DNA of 36,734 bases from CAZAGD01 sp049699975 (lineage in GTDB: Bacteria > Desulfobacterota > SM23-61), in NCBI GenBank assembly GCA_049699975.1, contig JBNAWB010000007.1, positions 1 to 36,734 on the forward strand. Direction: 5' to 3'. Below the pieces are notes generated by a model that was given only the letters and a program-made list of their open reading frames with translations, did not search any database and was not told the origin of the DNA. Of the stretch, positions 8,568-16,454 are shown piece after piece (position 1 is the stretch's first letter; every line of letters starts with the position of its first letter). The translations under genes and the position numbers were made by a program.

Positions 8568-9869
8568 ATGGAATATGTAATAGAACCCGAAAGAAAGATA
8601 CCCATCATCGCGGAAGCTGAATTGCTTGTTTGCGGCGGCGGTGTGGCCGGGATAGCTGCGGCTATATCGGCGGCGCGAGTTGGAGCTAAGGTAATGCTCA
8701 TAGAGAAATATGGCTTCTTAGGTGGTTTATGCACAGGATCCCTCGTGCTTACCACTCCTCCCTTAGATAACGGAATAAATGCGGAACTTGCCCAAAGGTT
8801 AAAGGAGAAAGGTGCTTATGTTCCTTGCCAAAGATCCGGGCCAGAGGTCGCCCATTTAGATATGTATGGAATTGACCCCGAGATAGCGAAATACGAATTC
8901 CTTAAATGGTTGCAAGAGCAGGGAGTAAAGATTCTGTTACATAGTTATATTACGGATGTTGTTTTGGAGGAAGATGTAATAAAAGGAGTTATCACGCACA
9001 GCAAGGCTGGGAGGCAGGCTATTTTAGCTCGCTCGGTAGTAGATGCTACCGGAGATGCTGATATTGCTGCTATGGCAGGGGCGCCATGCCGGGAAACCAG
9101 AAAGCCCATGACCATGATGTTTAATATGGTCGGAGTTGATGTCAATAAAGTGCTGGAGAATTTTGGAAATTGGAGTGGAATTAAAAAAGTGGTTAAAGCA
9201 GGTATTGAAAAAGGAGAACTACTTTTTGAATTGGGAATTCTGCCGGAATTTGGCTCCCCAGGCCTTTACGCCGAAGATCTTCCTGGTGAGGGCCAAATTA
9301 ATGTTTGGTCCGGAAACCTCTTAGGTTTAAGCGGATTAGATCCTCGAGATTTAACCAAAGCCGAAATCATAACCAGAGAGCATGTACATCGCTTGGCTGA
9401 TTTTCTTAAAAGAAATATTCCCGGTTTTGAAAAATCCCGAATTGAGGTAACTTCAACGCAAGTGGGCGTGAGAGCGACCAGAAACATTATGGGAACAGCT
9501 TCTCCCACTTTAGAGGAGGCAACCAGCAAAAAATTTTCTGATACTGTGGTCAAGGCCTTTAATAAACCAAATTGGCCGTTAAGTGAGTTGAGATTACCGT
9601 ATGGTTGCCTTGTTCCTCAAAAGGTGGAAAATCTTTTGGTGGCCGGAAGATGTATTTCTGCAGAAGAACAGGCAATGGGCCTGCTGCGTCTTATACCGAT
9701 TTGTTTATTAACAGGACAGGCCGCAGGAGCTGCAGCAGCACTTTCCATAAAACAGGAAGTGGCGCCCCGAAACCTTGATGTTTCTTGGTTACAAAAAATT
9801 TTAGAAGAGCAGGGTATGCATCTGGGTTGGGGGGGCAGTAAATCTCCGTGGCGCTCTTCTCCTAATTGA
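8568..9869 (+). CDS. FAD-dependent oxidoreductase (FAD_oxidored family)
   Basis: 433 residues, preceded by a strong AAGGAGGG site. The N-terminus has the dinucleotide-binding motif LLVCGGGVAGIAAAISAARV followed by the acidic strand end MLIEKYG. The middle has DATGDADIAAMAG, and the C-terminal FAD-contact region is ENLLVAGRCISAEEQAMG followed by LTGQAAGAAAAL. This is the PF12831-type group of soluble flavoproteins whose substrates are mostly unknown. The last ~10 residues (SKSPWRSSPN) appear not to be native: they are antisense to a decayed leucine-dehydrogenase gene, so a rearrangement near 9836 probably replaced the original stop. The catalytic core seems complete. Confidence 0.88.
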   Translation: MEYVIEPERKIPIIAEAELLVCGGGVAGIAAAISAARVGAKVMLIEKYGFLGGLCTGSLVLTTPPLDNGINAELAQRLKEKGAYVPCQRSGPEVAHLDMYGIDPEIAKYEFLKWLQEQGVKILLHSYITDVVLEEDVIKGVITHSKAGRQAILARSVVDATGDADIAAMAGAPCRETRKPMTMMFNMVGVDVNKVLENFGNWSGIKKVVKAGIEKGELLFELGILPEFGSPGLYAEDLPGEGQINVWSGNLLGLSGLDPRDLTKAEIITREHVHRLADFLKRNIPGFEKSRIEVTSTQVGVRATRNIMGTASPTLEEATSKKFSDTVVKAFNKPNWPLSELRLPYGCLVPQKVENLLVAGRCISAEEQAMGLLRLIPICLLTGQAAGAAAALSIKQEVAPRNLDVSWLQKILEEQGMHLGWGGSKSPWRSSPN

Positions 9870-10076
9870 TTATTAGCACAGCTGCAAATTTTTTTACATT
9901 TTAATCTTTTTATTGTTTCATCATTAATAATCGCCCCTAAAGCTAAGGAGAATATATATCAACAGCTTGATCATAAATTTCTTCTGCTCCTACGCTTTCA
10001 ATCCTATGGTTTAATACTGACAAAGAAAAAGATTCTCATAATCAAATTTCTTCATATAGTCAAAGATACCTTCCAT
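9836..10076 (-). pseudogene. Remnant of a Glu/Leu/Phe/Val dehydrogenase
   Basis: From an ATG at 10076, preceded by CGGAGGAAGAGG, the frame reads MEGIFDYMKKFDYENLFLCQ, the classic leucine-dehydrogenase start, and then hits TAA. After a short TIGLKA match the sequence jumps, in another frame, to VGAEEIYDQAVDIYSP, and then after a further shift to LGAIINDETIKRLK and ANNQLGEERHGDLL, all recognisable late-middle segments of the family. About 200 internal residues are missing and at least two frameshifts are present, so it is non-functional. Similarity ends near 9836, inside the tail of the flavoprotein gene on the other strand. Confidence 0.85.
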
Positions 10077-10088
10077 CCTCTTCCTCCG

Positions 10089-10424
10089 TTAAACTTTTGT
10101 CGATTCTAAGTCTCTTTCCGCATACATCTGTTTTGCCTTGCCTCTCTTGCCAATTATGGCCTGCACCACATAGGCATTATTTGGAGCGCAACCAGATATA
10201 TGCCTCCTGCCCTTTTTGTCATCGGGCACGCATTTGCCCGCCGTAACCTTTTCTTCATATATTAACGTAGAAGGGATTTCGGGGTCTCCGGTTATTACTG
10301 AAATACCGGCAGGAAAGGAAAATTGATCGGCGTTGCGCATATCCGTCAAAGCGCTCATTTCCGTATTATGGCAACTCGTACAGGTTATGCCTCCCTGAAT
10401 TAAGTGAAAGCCCTCTACTGGCAT
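10089..10424 (-). CDS. Short cysteine-containing protein of unknown function, possibly truncated
   Basis: 111 residues from the ATG at 10424; the frame is open upstream to a TAG at 10545-10547, with AGGAGG about 40 nt before the ATG but no start at a suitable distance from it. I do not recognise the family. Visible features are a CTSCH motif near residue 15, a GKCVPDDKK segment and the motif HISGCAPNNAYVVQAI, which recalls the GCPP loop of NuoB-like iron-sulfur proteins, although this resemblance is only by eye. CTSCH could bind metal or haem, but no signal peptide is seen. It ends 12 nt before the leucine-dehydrogenase remnant and was probably its operon partner. It may itself be the surviving C-terminus of a longer protein. 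Confidence 0.5.
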   Translation of the reverse strand: MPVEGFHLIQGGITCTSCHNTEMSALTDMRNADQFSFPAGISVITGDPEIPSTLIYEEKVTAGKCVPDDKKGRRHISGCAPNNAYVVQAIIGKRGKAKQMYAERDLESTKV

Positions 10425-10882
10425 TGGATTATCTTCTGCGGAGCGCAGGAAGCGGCGGCTGTTCCTCCTAAATCTTAAAAAGAAGCTCTTTTTAATATAA
10501 AAATAAGTAAGAATGATTGAATGAGGCCCTTTTAATTTATTTGCCTATTATGAATGATGGCGTGGTAAAAACAAGAGATTAGTCAAAAATATCTTTTCCT
10601 TTTTCCCCTTATTTGAATTGGGTCAAAGTCTTTTTATATAGTTTTCCATAAATTCTACCAATTCGCCTAATAGATGAAGGAGGTCATTCATGGGAAAAAT
10701 CCATGATTGGGTCTTCTCAACAAGAATCCAGCACTTTAATTCTCTGCTGGATTCCCGCCTTCCCGGGAAGGATAATGCGGGATGCCTCAGGCAGGACTAA
10801 TAGCTCCCCCACATCCCAGTTGGTCTGTGAGAGAGCCGAATTTAAAATTTTTTAAGGAAAGGAAGATAGTCTTCTTCTTCTT
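10425..10882. other. Gene-free stretch containing palindromic repeats
   Basis: This 458-nt stretch has no convincing gene. It contains a small hairpin at 10688-10706 (TCATGG / CCATGA) and the palindromic block 10724-10782. A 22-codon frame on the minus strand (10691-10623) has no ribosome site and was not called. Confidence 0.5.
10724..10782. repeat. REP-like palindromic block
   Basis: GAATCCAGC (10724-10732) is inverted exactly at 10746-10754. It is followed by a second palindrome in which ATTCCCGC and GCGGGAT flank CTTCCCGGGAAG. This layout is typical of dispersed intergenic palindromes in bacteria. Confidence 0.6.
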
Positions 10883-11374
10883 TTATTTTTTGCTTTTGTA
10901 CAGTTTGACGAGTTGCCAGACATCTTTAGCTACCATGCGCCCGACCGGTCCGGAACTATAACTGGCCACGGCAATTGTCTTATCAGGACGGATTAGAAAA
11001 GCCGTGGGCTGAATAAATTTTTTCTCGGGTTCATAAAAAGCTCCGGTGAGTTCCGAAATATTTTCTGCCTCCAGCCCATAACCTATGGGAAAAGTTAATT
11101 TATTTTTTTCCACCATTTCCTGTGCTTTTTCCCGAGGATCCACAGATGCGGCCACAACTTTTATCCCCTCCGCTGCTAACTGCTGCTGAGATTCTTGAAA
11201 GTCAGCTAACTGCTGATTGCAAAATGGTCACCAGTAACCCCGGTAGAAAAGAATTACTCCATAGCCCTCGCCAATTCCCTCAGGTAATTTTAGTTTTTCT
11301 TCGGTTACAAGCTGCCATTCCATCTGCGGGAATAAGGCGTTGGTATCTAAAAATTTTGAATTCTTTTTGGCCAT
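10883..11374 (-). CDS. Peroxiredoxin/thioredoxin-like selenoprotein with in-frame UGA (Sec49)
   Basis: The gene starts at an ATG at 11374 after a strong AAGGAGGAAGAA site and runs 163 codons to a stop at 10883, interrupted only by TGA at 11228-11230. The TGA is codon 49 and falls exactly at the catalytic cysteine position of AhpC/TSA-type redoxins: FYRGYW-U-PFCNQQLADF, giving a U-P-F-C motif with resolving C52. Downstream residues (IKVVAASVDPREKAQEMVEK, FPIGYGLEAENI, PTAFLIRPDKTIAVASY) are typical peroxiredoxin-like fold segments with no further stops. A hairpin suited to a bacterial SECIS starts 11 nt after the UGA, and a tRNA-Sec gene lies at 16455-16553. I infer a cytosolic selenocysteine peroxide or disulfide reductase. 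A plain gene caller would report only the downstream 90 residues. Confidence 0.9.
11202..11216 (-). promoter_or_regulatory. Putative bacterial SECIS hairpin
   Basis: On the minus strand, TCAGC-AGTTA-GCTGA forms a perfect 5-bp stem with a 5-nt loop. The hairpin begins 11 nt after the UGA at 11228-11230 and the loop begins 16 nt after it. The second loop base is G, as required by the usual bacterial SECIS description (a short upper stem, G in the first two loop positions, loop about 16-37 nt past the UGA). The stem is short, and SelB binding is inferred. Confidence 0.6.
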
Positions 11375-11501
11375 TTCTTCCTCCTTTATAGTTTGTTTTT
11401 AATTAATAGAAAAATTATCAGAATTTTGCTTCAGCCAAATATTAACAGAAAAATAATTCTATGAATTAGTATCTGAAAGAAACTGTTAAATTCGATATTT
11501 T

Positions 11502-11732
11502 TTATTTAACAAATTTAACCCTGGATGATTTAAAATTCAGATCTCGGCTAAGTTCGGGAACCTTTTTCCTGTCAGCTCCTATTTTCTCTCTTAAAAAATC
11601 TTAAGGGTCCACTGCAATTACTTCATGCCCTGGCTGATGGAAAGAAAGCTCATCCCATTTAAAATCAGCTTTATTTAAAAACACAACAATAATAAATAGA
11701 TACCTTTTCAAGCCCAGTTAAGGTAATTTCAT
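11502..11732 (-). pseudogene. Decayed open frame of unknown family
   Basis: From an ATG at 11732 the frame reads through two TAA codons (11718-11720 and 11601-11603) to a TAA at 11502. The translated pieces (LGLKRYLFIIVVFLNKADFK, HQPGHEVIAVDP, DFLREKIGADRKKVPELSRD) look like real protein in composition, with no shifts between them. I do not recognise the family. Two nonsense codons in one otherwise continuous frame suggest a recently decayed gene. Confidence 0.35.
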
Positions 11733-11907
11733 CTTATCCCCAGGGATTTCTTAAATTAAGGTAAATAAAGCAAATCCTTATCTAATTTTTGCCCATGTTA
11801 ATAAAAATAAAGCTAAAAATAAATTATGGAGAACATGTATTTTTAGAGGAAAAAGACTGTATTGTTGATTATTAATAATGTATTGGAAGATAAAATTTTT
11901 TTACATT

Positions 11908-11973
11908 TTACAAGAGCAGCTTCTCCAGGCACAGAAAATGGAAGCCAGGGGCAGGCTGGTCGGCGGGATATAG
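11908..11973 (+). pseudogene. Fragment of a sensor histidine kinase (segment before the H-box)
   Basis: The frame reads LQEQLLQAQKMEARGRLVGG followed by I and then TAG at 11971-11973. This is the conserved linker that precedes the phospho-accepting histidine in PAS-type sensor kinases, usually continuing AHDFNN. The histidine and everything downstream are missing, and nothing kinase-like is seen upstream. It is an isolated remnant. Confidence 0.55.
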
Positions 11974-12146
11974 CAGAAGCCTTTCTTATATTGTGCCCTG
12001 ATTATACATCTGGTTTCCTGATAAAGAATAAAGAATTAAGTTAAAGAGCTATTATGGTCATATAATTATTTTTGCGTGAAAATTCCTCTTGGAGTCATAT
12101 CTATTTTTTGCCTTGAGGGAGCTGGCTTGATGAAAGAATTGGCTAT

Positions 12147-14387
12147 TCATCCATCTATTGCTTCCACCCGAGAGGGCACATAACGGTGAAGGGGAGTACC
12201 GAATTTATCTCGATGAGTATTCTTCGTCAAACGATTGACGTTCACTCCGTATTTCTTACCCGCGTAAATGAGCCCGAACCCGTGAGGCATGGTAACGTGT
12301 CCTTCCCGCTCTGTTTCGGTAACCTCTAATTCAACTTCTTCGGCCCCAGCCTCAGTTACGACCCGAACCATTTGCCCATCTGCCAAATCCAATTTTTGGG
12401 CATCAGCAGGATGCATGGTGAGCGTACACGCCCGCCGTCCTTCATTCCAGGCGGGGTTTCTCATTAAGGTGTTGGCATTTGCCCAAAAATGGCGGCCAGC
12501 CATCAGAACGAAGGGATAAGCTGGATCAGGTTTTAGCTCTGCCTCTTCGCGCTCTGGCGTCAGAGCAGCGAGTTCTGCTAAAAGGTCGGGAATATAAAGA
12601 TTGATTTTTCCATCTTCTGTTTTGATCTGGGAAAGATTTTCTTCTTCATTCAGGCGGCCGATCCAGAGCCCTTCCGGATGGTCTAGTATGGCTTCGAAGA
12701 TTTTCTCCGGCAGATCTGGTGAGGGCTCAAAACCTGCACGCAAGGCATTTTGCCTGATTGCTTCCGGCATATTCTGAAGAATTCCCCACAAAGCAGCAAG
12801 ATGAACGGAACCCAGGAGTCGCCCCATAACCTTGCCCAAAATGAAAGGCATTGTTTCCATAGTTCGCGGCTCACTCATAGCAAATCGGGCCAGAGCTTTG
12901 GCAAAAATACCTCTGCCTTCTTCTGCCGCTTTGTATAGATCCTGAGGTAAAGGTGGAATAAGTCCCAACCGATCAGCCAAGCGCAGGTGGATTTCTCCTG
13001 ACTCCAGTTGTTCTCCTTCCGGTTCTATTACGGGTCTGCGCATCTGGAAGAAAATACCTGGGAAGGTTAGGGGAAAGAAAGTACTATCCCAGGATTCATA
13101 ACCCGTGCAAGCTGGAAGCACATAATGGGAAAGAACCGCAGTTTCCGTCATGGCTATTTCCACAGTGACCAAAAGATCAAGTTGAGAAAATGCTTTTTCA
13201 TAAGCGGTTGTATCCGCATACGAGCGTAGGGGGTTGGCTCCACACACGTAGACCGCCCGGAGTCGTTCAGGATGATCATTCATAATTTCTTCAGGCATGA
13301 CATTAGGTGGATAAGAACCACAGACTGGAAAGGAATTGGTTACCACTGTGCGCCATATCCGCGGATTTCGCTCATCAGTATGCGGCCCCATGGGCAGGAG
13401 ATGACCATTAAATACATTCCCTCCCCTGACCCCCAGACGGCCGCAGATCGCCTTGAGGAGATTGATGAGATACGAGGAAAGAGCGCTATGCCGATTCATA
13501 TATACTCCCAAATCATGGCGTAAGGAAGACCTTTTATGAGCAAATAAATCACAAACTTTGTGCACCTCGTGGTAGTCAAGCTGACAAATTGTGATGGCGG
13601 CCCGGTAATCGAATCCTTCAAAGTAAGGTCTTATTTTTTCCCAATCCTTCGTATGCCGGCTCAGGTAATCATTATTTTCCCACTTATTTTCCAAAATGAT
13701 GGTGATCATCGCCTTGAGGAGGAGGGCATCAGTCCCAGGTCGCACCGGGAGATGAATATTGGCTATTTGCGCTGTTTCTGACCGACGGGGATCAATGACG
13801 ATAAGATACTTATTAGGGTCACGAGCGATCCTTTGCAGATGACGGGGAGCCTGGGGAATCTGATGACTCTGCATGCCGTTCCAACCAATGGCCACGAGGC
13901 AGTCCGTCTCAGCCACGTCCGGTTGGTCATGGATATTTTGCCGTCCATACATGCGACCGCAGACCCAGAAATCTCCGGCAAATTCCTGCGCCAGGGCACT
14001 GTAGTGATATTGGGAACCCAATCCTCTCAGCAAGCGGATGCCAAATGCCGCCTCAAAGTGGCTTCCCTGACCGCTTCCCCCCATATAGGCAAAAGATCGC
14101 GGGCCGTATTGATTAATAATTTTTTCCAACTTAGCAGCGATTTCTTTTATAGCCTGATCCCATGTTATTCTTACAAACTTATCTCCTTCGCGCTTTAAAG
14201 GGTAAAGTAGCCGGTCCGCATGTTGTTGATGATAAGGAATGTTCAATCCTTTGCGACAAACATAGCCCTCACTGCGGGGATTTGCTTTGTCCCCCCGTAC
14301 TTTAATAATCCGGTTATTCTCTACTTCTACTTCCAAGCCACAATTCTGGGCACAGAGCACACAACTTGTTTTATGCCACGCTCCCAT
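12147..14387 (-). CDS. Molybdopterin (bis-MGD) oxidoreductase with N-terminal [4Fe-4S] site
   Basis: 746 residues. The N-terminal cluster motif is C9-x2-C12-x3-C16 ... C44 (SCVLCAQNC ... GYVCRKG), as in formate dehydrogenase/DMSO-reductase family proteins. Family segments follow: AYMGGSGQGSHFEAAFG, VAIGWNGMQSH, LIVIDPRRSETAQIANIHLP, YVCGANPLRSYADT and the C-terminal cofactor domain from about 625 (HFWANANTLMRNPAWNEG). C143 in FWVCGRMYG lies where a metal ligand is often found, so cysteine ligation is possible. No signal peptide or Tat motif is seen, so it is probably cytosolic and receives electrons from a soluble partner, not encoded next to it. It is not recognisably a nitrate reductase or a selenocysteine formate dehydrogenase; substrate unknown. 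Start follows AAAGGGGGG. Confidence 0.9.
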   Translation of the reverse strand: MGAWHKTSCVLCAQNCGLEVEVENNRIIKVRGDKANPRSEGYVCRKGLNIPYHQQHADRLLYPLKREGDKFVRITWDQAIKEIAAKLEKIINQYGPRSFAYMGGSGQGSHFEAAFGIRLLRGLGSQYHYSALAQEFAGDFWVCGRMYGRQNIHDQPDVAETDCLVAIGWNGMQSHQIPQAPRHLQRIARDPNKYLIVIDPRRSETAQIANIHLPVRPGTDALLLKAMITIILENKWENNDYLSRHTKDWEKIRPYFEGFDYRAAITICQLDYHEVHKVCDLFAHKRSSLRHDLGVYMNRHSALSSYLINLLKAICGRLGVRGGNVFNGHLLPMGPHTDERNPRIWRTVVTNSFPVCGSYPPNVMPEEIMNDHPERLRAVYVCGANPLRSYADTTAYEKAFSQLDLLVTVEIAMTETAVLSHYVLPACTGYESWDSTFFPLTFPGIFFQMRRPVIEPEGEQLESGEIHLRLADRLGLIPPLPQDLYKAAEEGRGIFAKALARFAMSEPRTMETMPFILGKVMGRLLGSVHLAALWGILQNMPEAIRQNALRAGFEPSPDLPEKIFEAILDHPEGLWIGRLNEEENLSQIKTEDGKINLYIPDLLAELAALTPEREEAELKPDPAYPFVLMAGRHFWANANTLMRNPAWNEGRRACTLTMHPADAQKLDLADGQMVRVVTEAGAEEVELEVTETEREGHVTMPHGFGLIYAGKKYGVNVNRLTKNTHRDKFGTPLHRYVPSRVEAIDG

Positions 14388-14915
14388 AATCCCCCCTTTA
14401 AAAATTTAGGAATATGCTTTGCCTTTCCTTCCCCAGATCCTGCTAACCTCAACTATTCTATTGTCTCAACAGGAATCAATTTCAGATAAACATCTCTACA
14501 TCCATTATTGCGAGGGAATTTTATTTGTTCTGCTGGCCTCTTATCTCAAAAAATTGCTAAGGAAATTATAGGTTGTAGACAAAATAAAAACAAGCTTTTT
14601 TCTTGCCCAACTTCCAGCCCCTTAACTATCAATTCAAAATTTTAGCCTCACATAACAACTTGTATCAGAGTCCATTCTCACCGCCAATTTGTTATTTTAT
14701 GGATGGCCCTTTTACCAAATTAAAGGCTTTATTTTAATCATTTTAATCCTAGGGCATAAAAGAGTTTACCAGATGAGTTTCAGACATCTCTGAAGGGAAA
14801 AAACCGGGATGCTTTTCCAATTGCCCCGATTGAGGGGAAAATTATGTATAAGGATGAAATAGGAGGGTAAAATAAAAATCAAAGGTAGCTTCGAACCGTT
14901 ATCTTAAACATATTC
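14388..14915. other. 528-nt stretch with no recognised feature
   Basis: AT-rich sequence between the molybdopterin enzyme and the DUF2283 gene. I scanned both strands and saw no coherent reading frame, RNA gene or strong hairpin. The promoter of the molybdopterin enzyme should lie at its left end but I cannot place it. Confidence 0.5.
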
Positions 14916-15143
14916 TTAAGCAGTTTTTTGAACAATGAGATCCTTTTCAAATTCAAGGCTAGAGGATAATATCGTTTTTAAATCGATCTTTTTTGAGGCA
15001 TCGAGAATTTCTATCCCCACTATTTTGTCTTCAGAAGTTGCATCCAAATTAACGCCTTCAGAAATTTCTATAACTCCTTCTGGTGTTTCTTCTCCTAATT
15101 TTAGATATAGGGCATCCACTTCGTCATCATAATAAACCTTCAT
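14916..15143 (-). CDS. DUF2283 family protein
   Basis: 75 residues. The start MKVYYDDEVDALYLKLGEE and the segments GVIEISEGVNLDATSEDKIV and GIEILDASKKIDL are the hallmarks of DUF2283 (PF10049). Members are small, often found beside a DUF4258-type RelE-like partner in a toxin-antitoxin-like arrangement. Here the ATG overlaps the terminal TGA of the upstream DUF4258-like frame (ATGA), which supports a two-gene unit. The partner is interrupted by a stop codon, so this protein may be an orphan. Role as antitoxin is inferred from context. Confidence 0.88.
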   Translation of the reverse strand: MKVYYDDEVDALYLKLGEETPEGVIEISEGVNLDATSEDKIVGIEILDASKKIDLKTILSSSLEFEKDLIVQKTA

Positions 15144-15376
15144 ACCTTTCTTCCTTTCTTCAGATGGTAATTTGGTTTAATAATTATTACATCATGGGTT
15201 ACGGCGATAACAATTTTCAATGGATATTTGAATCCTTCAATATGTTCTATGATCTCATAATCTCCATTAGTTAATTACCTTTCCTTAACAATTTTTAGAA
15301 TCTTCTCTTCCGGAATTTGATATAATTTAGATCTTCTTTTGGCATGGTGGGAGAACTTTATCTTCACAATTAACAT
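15140..15376 (-). pseudogene. DUF4258-like (RelE-type toxin-like) gene with one nonsense codon
   Basis: A frame from an ATG at 15376 (or GTG at 15367) reads IKFSHHAKRRSKLYQIPEEK then ILKIVKER, meets TAA at 15275-15277, and continues in the same frame as LTNGDYEIIEHIEGFKYPLK, IVIAVTHDVIIIKPNYHLKK and GRKV to a TGA overlapping the DUF2283 start. The N-terminal FSHHAKRR and the C-terminal LKKGRK are typical of the small toxin-like proteins that precede DUF2283. There is no frameshift, only the single stop. Either the gene is dead or the first 33 residues are made alone. Confidence 0.7.
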
Positions 15377-15996
15377 CCTGTTCTATTCTTTTTATTCCTT
15401 CGCATTCTTCTATAAAGGGACTCGAACTCAAGTATTACGAAGGTCAAGATCGCTAAAGGCTACTAGCATACTGCTATAACAGTTTTTCACTTCCTTTTTC
15501 ACTAATTCGTCGCTACGAATAGAGCATTTGTCAAAAGATTTCATTTTTTATTTATGTTTATCTGAACTTAGATGTCCGCATAATTGGTAGCGTAAATGCC
15601 TTTTTTATGAATAGCCTTTATGAGATCCAGAATTTTTCCTCAATTACTTTTATTATTTTATATTGGTTTTCTTCTTTGGGAAATAATTATTTAAGCTAAT
15701 TATTGATGAACATATAATTTAAATTCAGATGTCTTTAGAAATGACTGGGCTATTCAAGGTCATTTAAGCGAGAAAATCAATCCCCGCTGGTGTAAAAATG
15801 CAGTTTTTTGGTGTGATAAAAATAACTCAGAGAGGCTAAAAATAGAATAGACTAAAATATATAGAAAACGAAAAAATCAGTGATTTAAAGAAATTATCGG
15901 AAAATCAGGCCGATACCAAGGGTCTCAAGATTCATCTAAAACGGGTTCATAAATTAAAGGTCCCAGGTTCAAATTCAGCCCCTACAATCGATAATA
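15377..15996. other. Gene-free stretch with short coding-like scraps
   Basis: No intact gene is seen. On the minus strand, 15544-15428 encodes 38 protein-like residues starting MKSFDKCSIRSDELVKKEVK. Near 15590-15650 a piece reading ILDLIKAIHKKGIYATNYAD resembles C-termini of PIN-like DUF3368 proteins, but only by eye. Around 15780-15840 the plus strand reads WCKNAVFWCDKNNSERLKIE. All are bounded by stops and look like remains of several small genes. Confidence 0.35.
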
Positions 15997-16104
15997 TTAA
16001 AGGGTTGCTTTTTCCCCTTCTTTTTTAAATAACCAGAGCCGTCCCCTTTCAACTTCCTTCAAATTAAACTTGTTAATTCTGTCCACAAGTTCCGCAGGAT
16101 CCCG
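15997..16104 (-). pseudogene. Unidentified C-terminal coding fragment
   Basis: About 35 residues (DPAELVDRINKFNLKEVERG, RLWLFKKEGEKATL) end at a stop at 15997. They look genuinely coding, but upstream of 16104 the same frame becomes antisense to a transposase remnant, so the original N-terminus has been lost. I do not recognise the family. Confidence 0.3.
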
Positions 16105-16110
16105 TTTGAA

Positions 16111-16401
16111 TGGCGACGGGCAGATTTTGGGCGATGACGGTTTTGTTTGGGATGCTTTAAGGATATCTGAGGAAAAAATGGATTGGAGGTAAAGGTTAAA
16201 TAAGCTAGTGAGTATAATCTGGATGGGATAGCTCAAAGGGTGATGGACATGCGCAAGAAAGTGCAAATCGAGAATGCCCCGACACACCCCTCCCATATTG
16301 GCCTTGGGAAAAGCGGAGAGAATATTTCGCTGAGCTAAAAAATCCTTTAAGGCTGTAAAGAGGCCAATAAGGATTTAGAGCACCTATTTGAAGAAAAATA
16401 A
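16111..16401 (+). pseudogene. Frameshifted C-terminal remnant of a REP-associated (Y1/HUH) transposase
   Basis: Across three frames the plus strand reads LNGDGQILGDDGFVWDALRI followed by SEEKMDW, then YNLDGIAQRVMDMRKKVQIE, then SFKAVKR and finally ANKDLEHLFEEK with a TAA at 16399-16401. The order and content match the C-terminal part of RAYT proteins: the ILGSxDFV segment, a helical segment, and the DnaA-like helix-turn-helix ending in AVKRG. Several frameshifts and stops make it inactive. It lies 53 bp from the tRNA-Sec gene. The intact transposase at 35673-36638 belongs to the same broad family but is not closely similar. Confidence 0.55.
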
Positions 16402-16454
16402 TAATTAAGGATGGCAAAAACAGGAAAAGGTTTGATAAGCGAGGTAATAGTAAT

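Larger units (their letters stand above)
11375..12146. other. AT-rich stretch holding only decayed gene fragments
   Basis: No intact gene is seen in these 772 nt. Two coding-like fragments are listed separately (11502-11732 minus, 11908-11973 plus). The rest is AT-rich without recognisable structure. Confidence 0.5.

Noticed and set aside
10623..10691. 22-codon minus-strand frame starting MNDLLHLLGELVEFM
   Set aside because: No ribosome-binding site, very short and inside a repeat-bearing gap; probably chance.
11228..11230. TGA in the redoxin gene read as a simple nonsense mutation
   Set aside because: It falls exactly at the catalytic Cys position, the rest of the frame is intact with a strong ribosome site, a SECIS-like hairpin follows and selC is present; Sec decoding explains it better.
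12289..14489. Several plus-strand frames of 60-120 codons over the molybdopterin oxidoreductase
   Set aside because: They mirror the coding pattern of the opposite strand and show no domain or ribosome site.
15956..15985. tRNA 3'-end-like string (GGTTCAAATTC followed by CCCCTACA)
   Set aside because: The T-stem arms do not pair well and no anticodon arm or acceptor partner lies upstream; too weak for a tRNA or att-site call.
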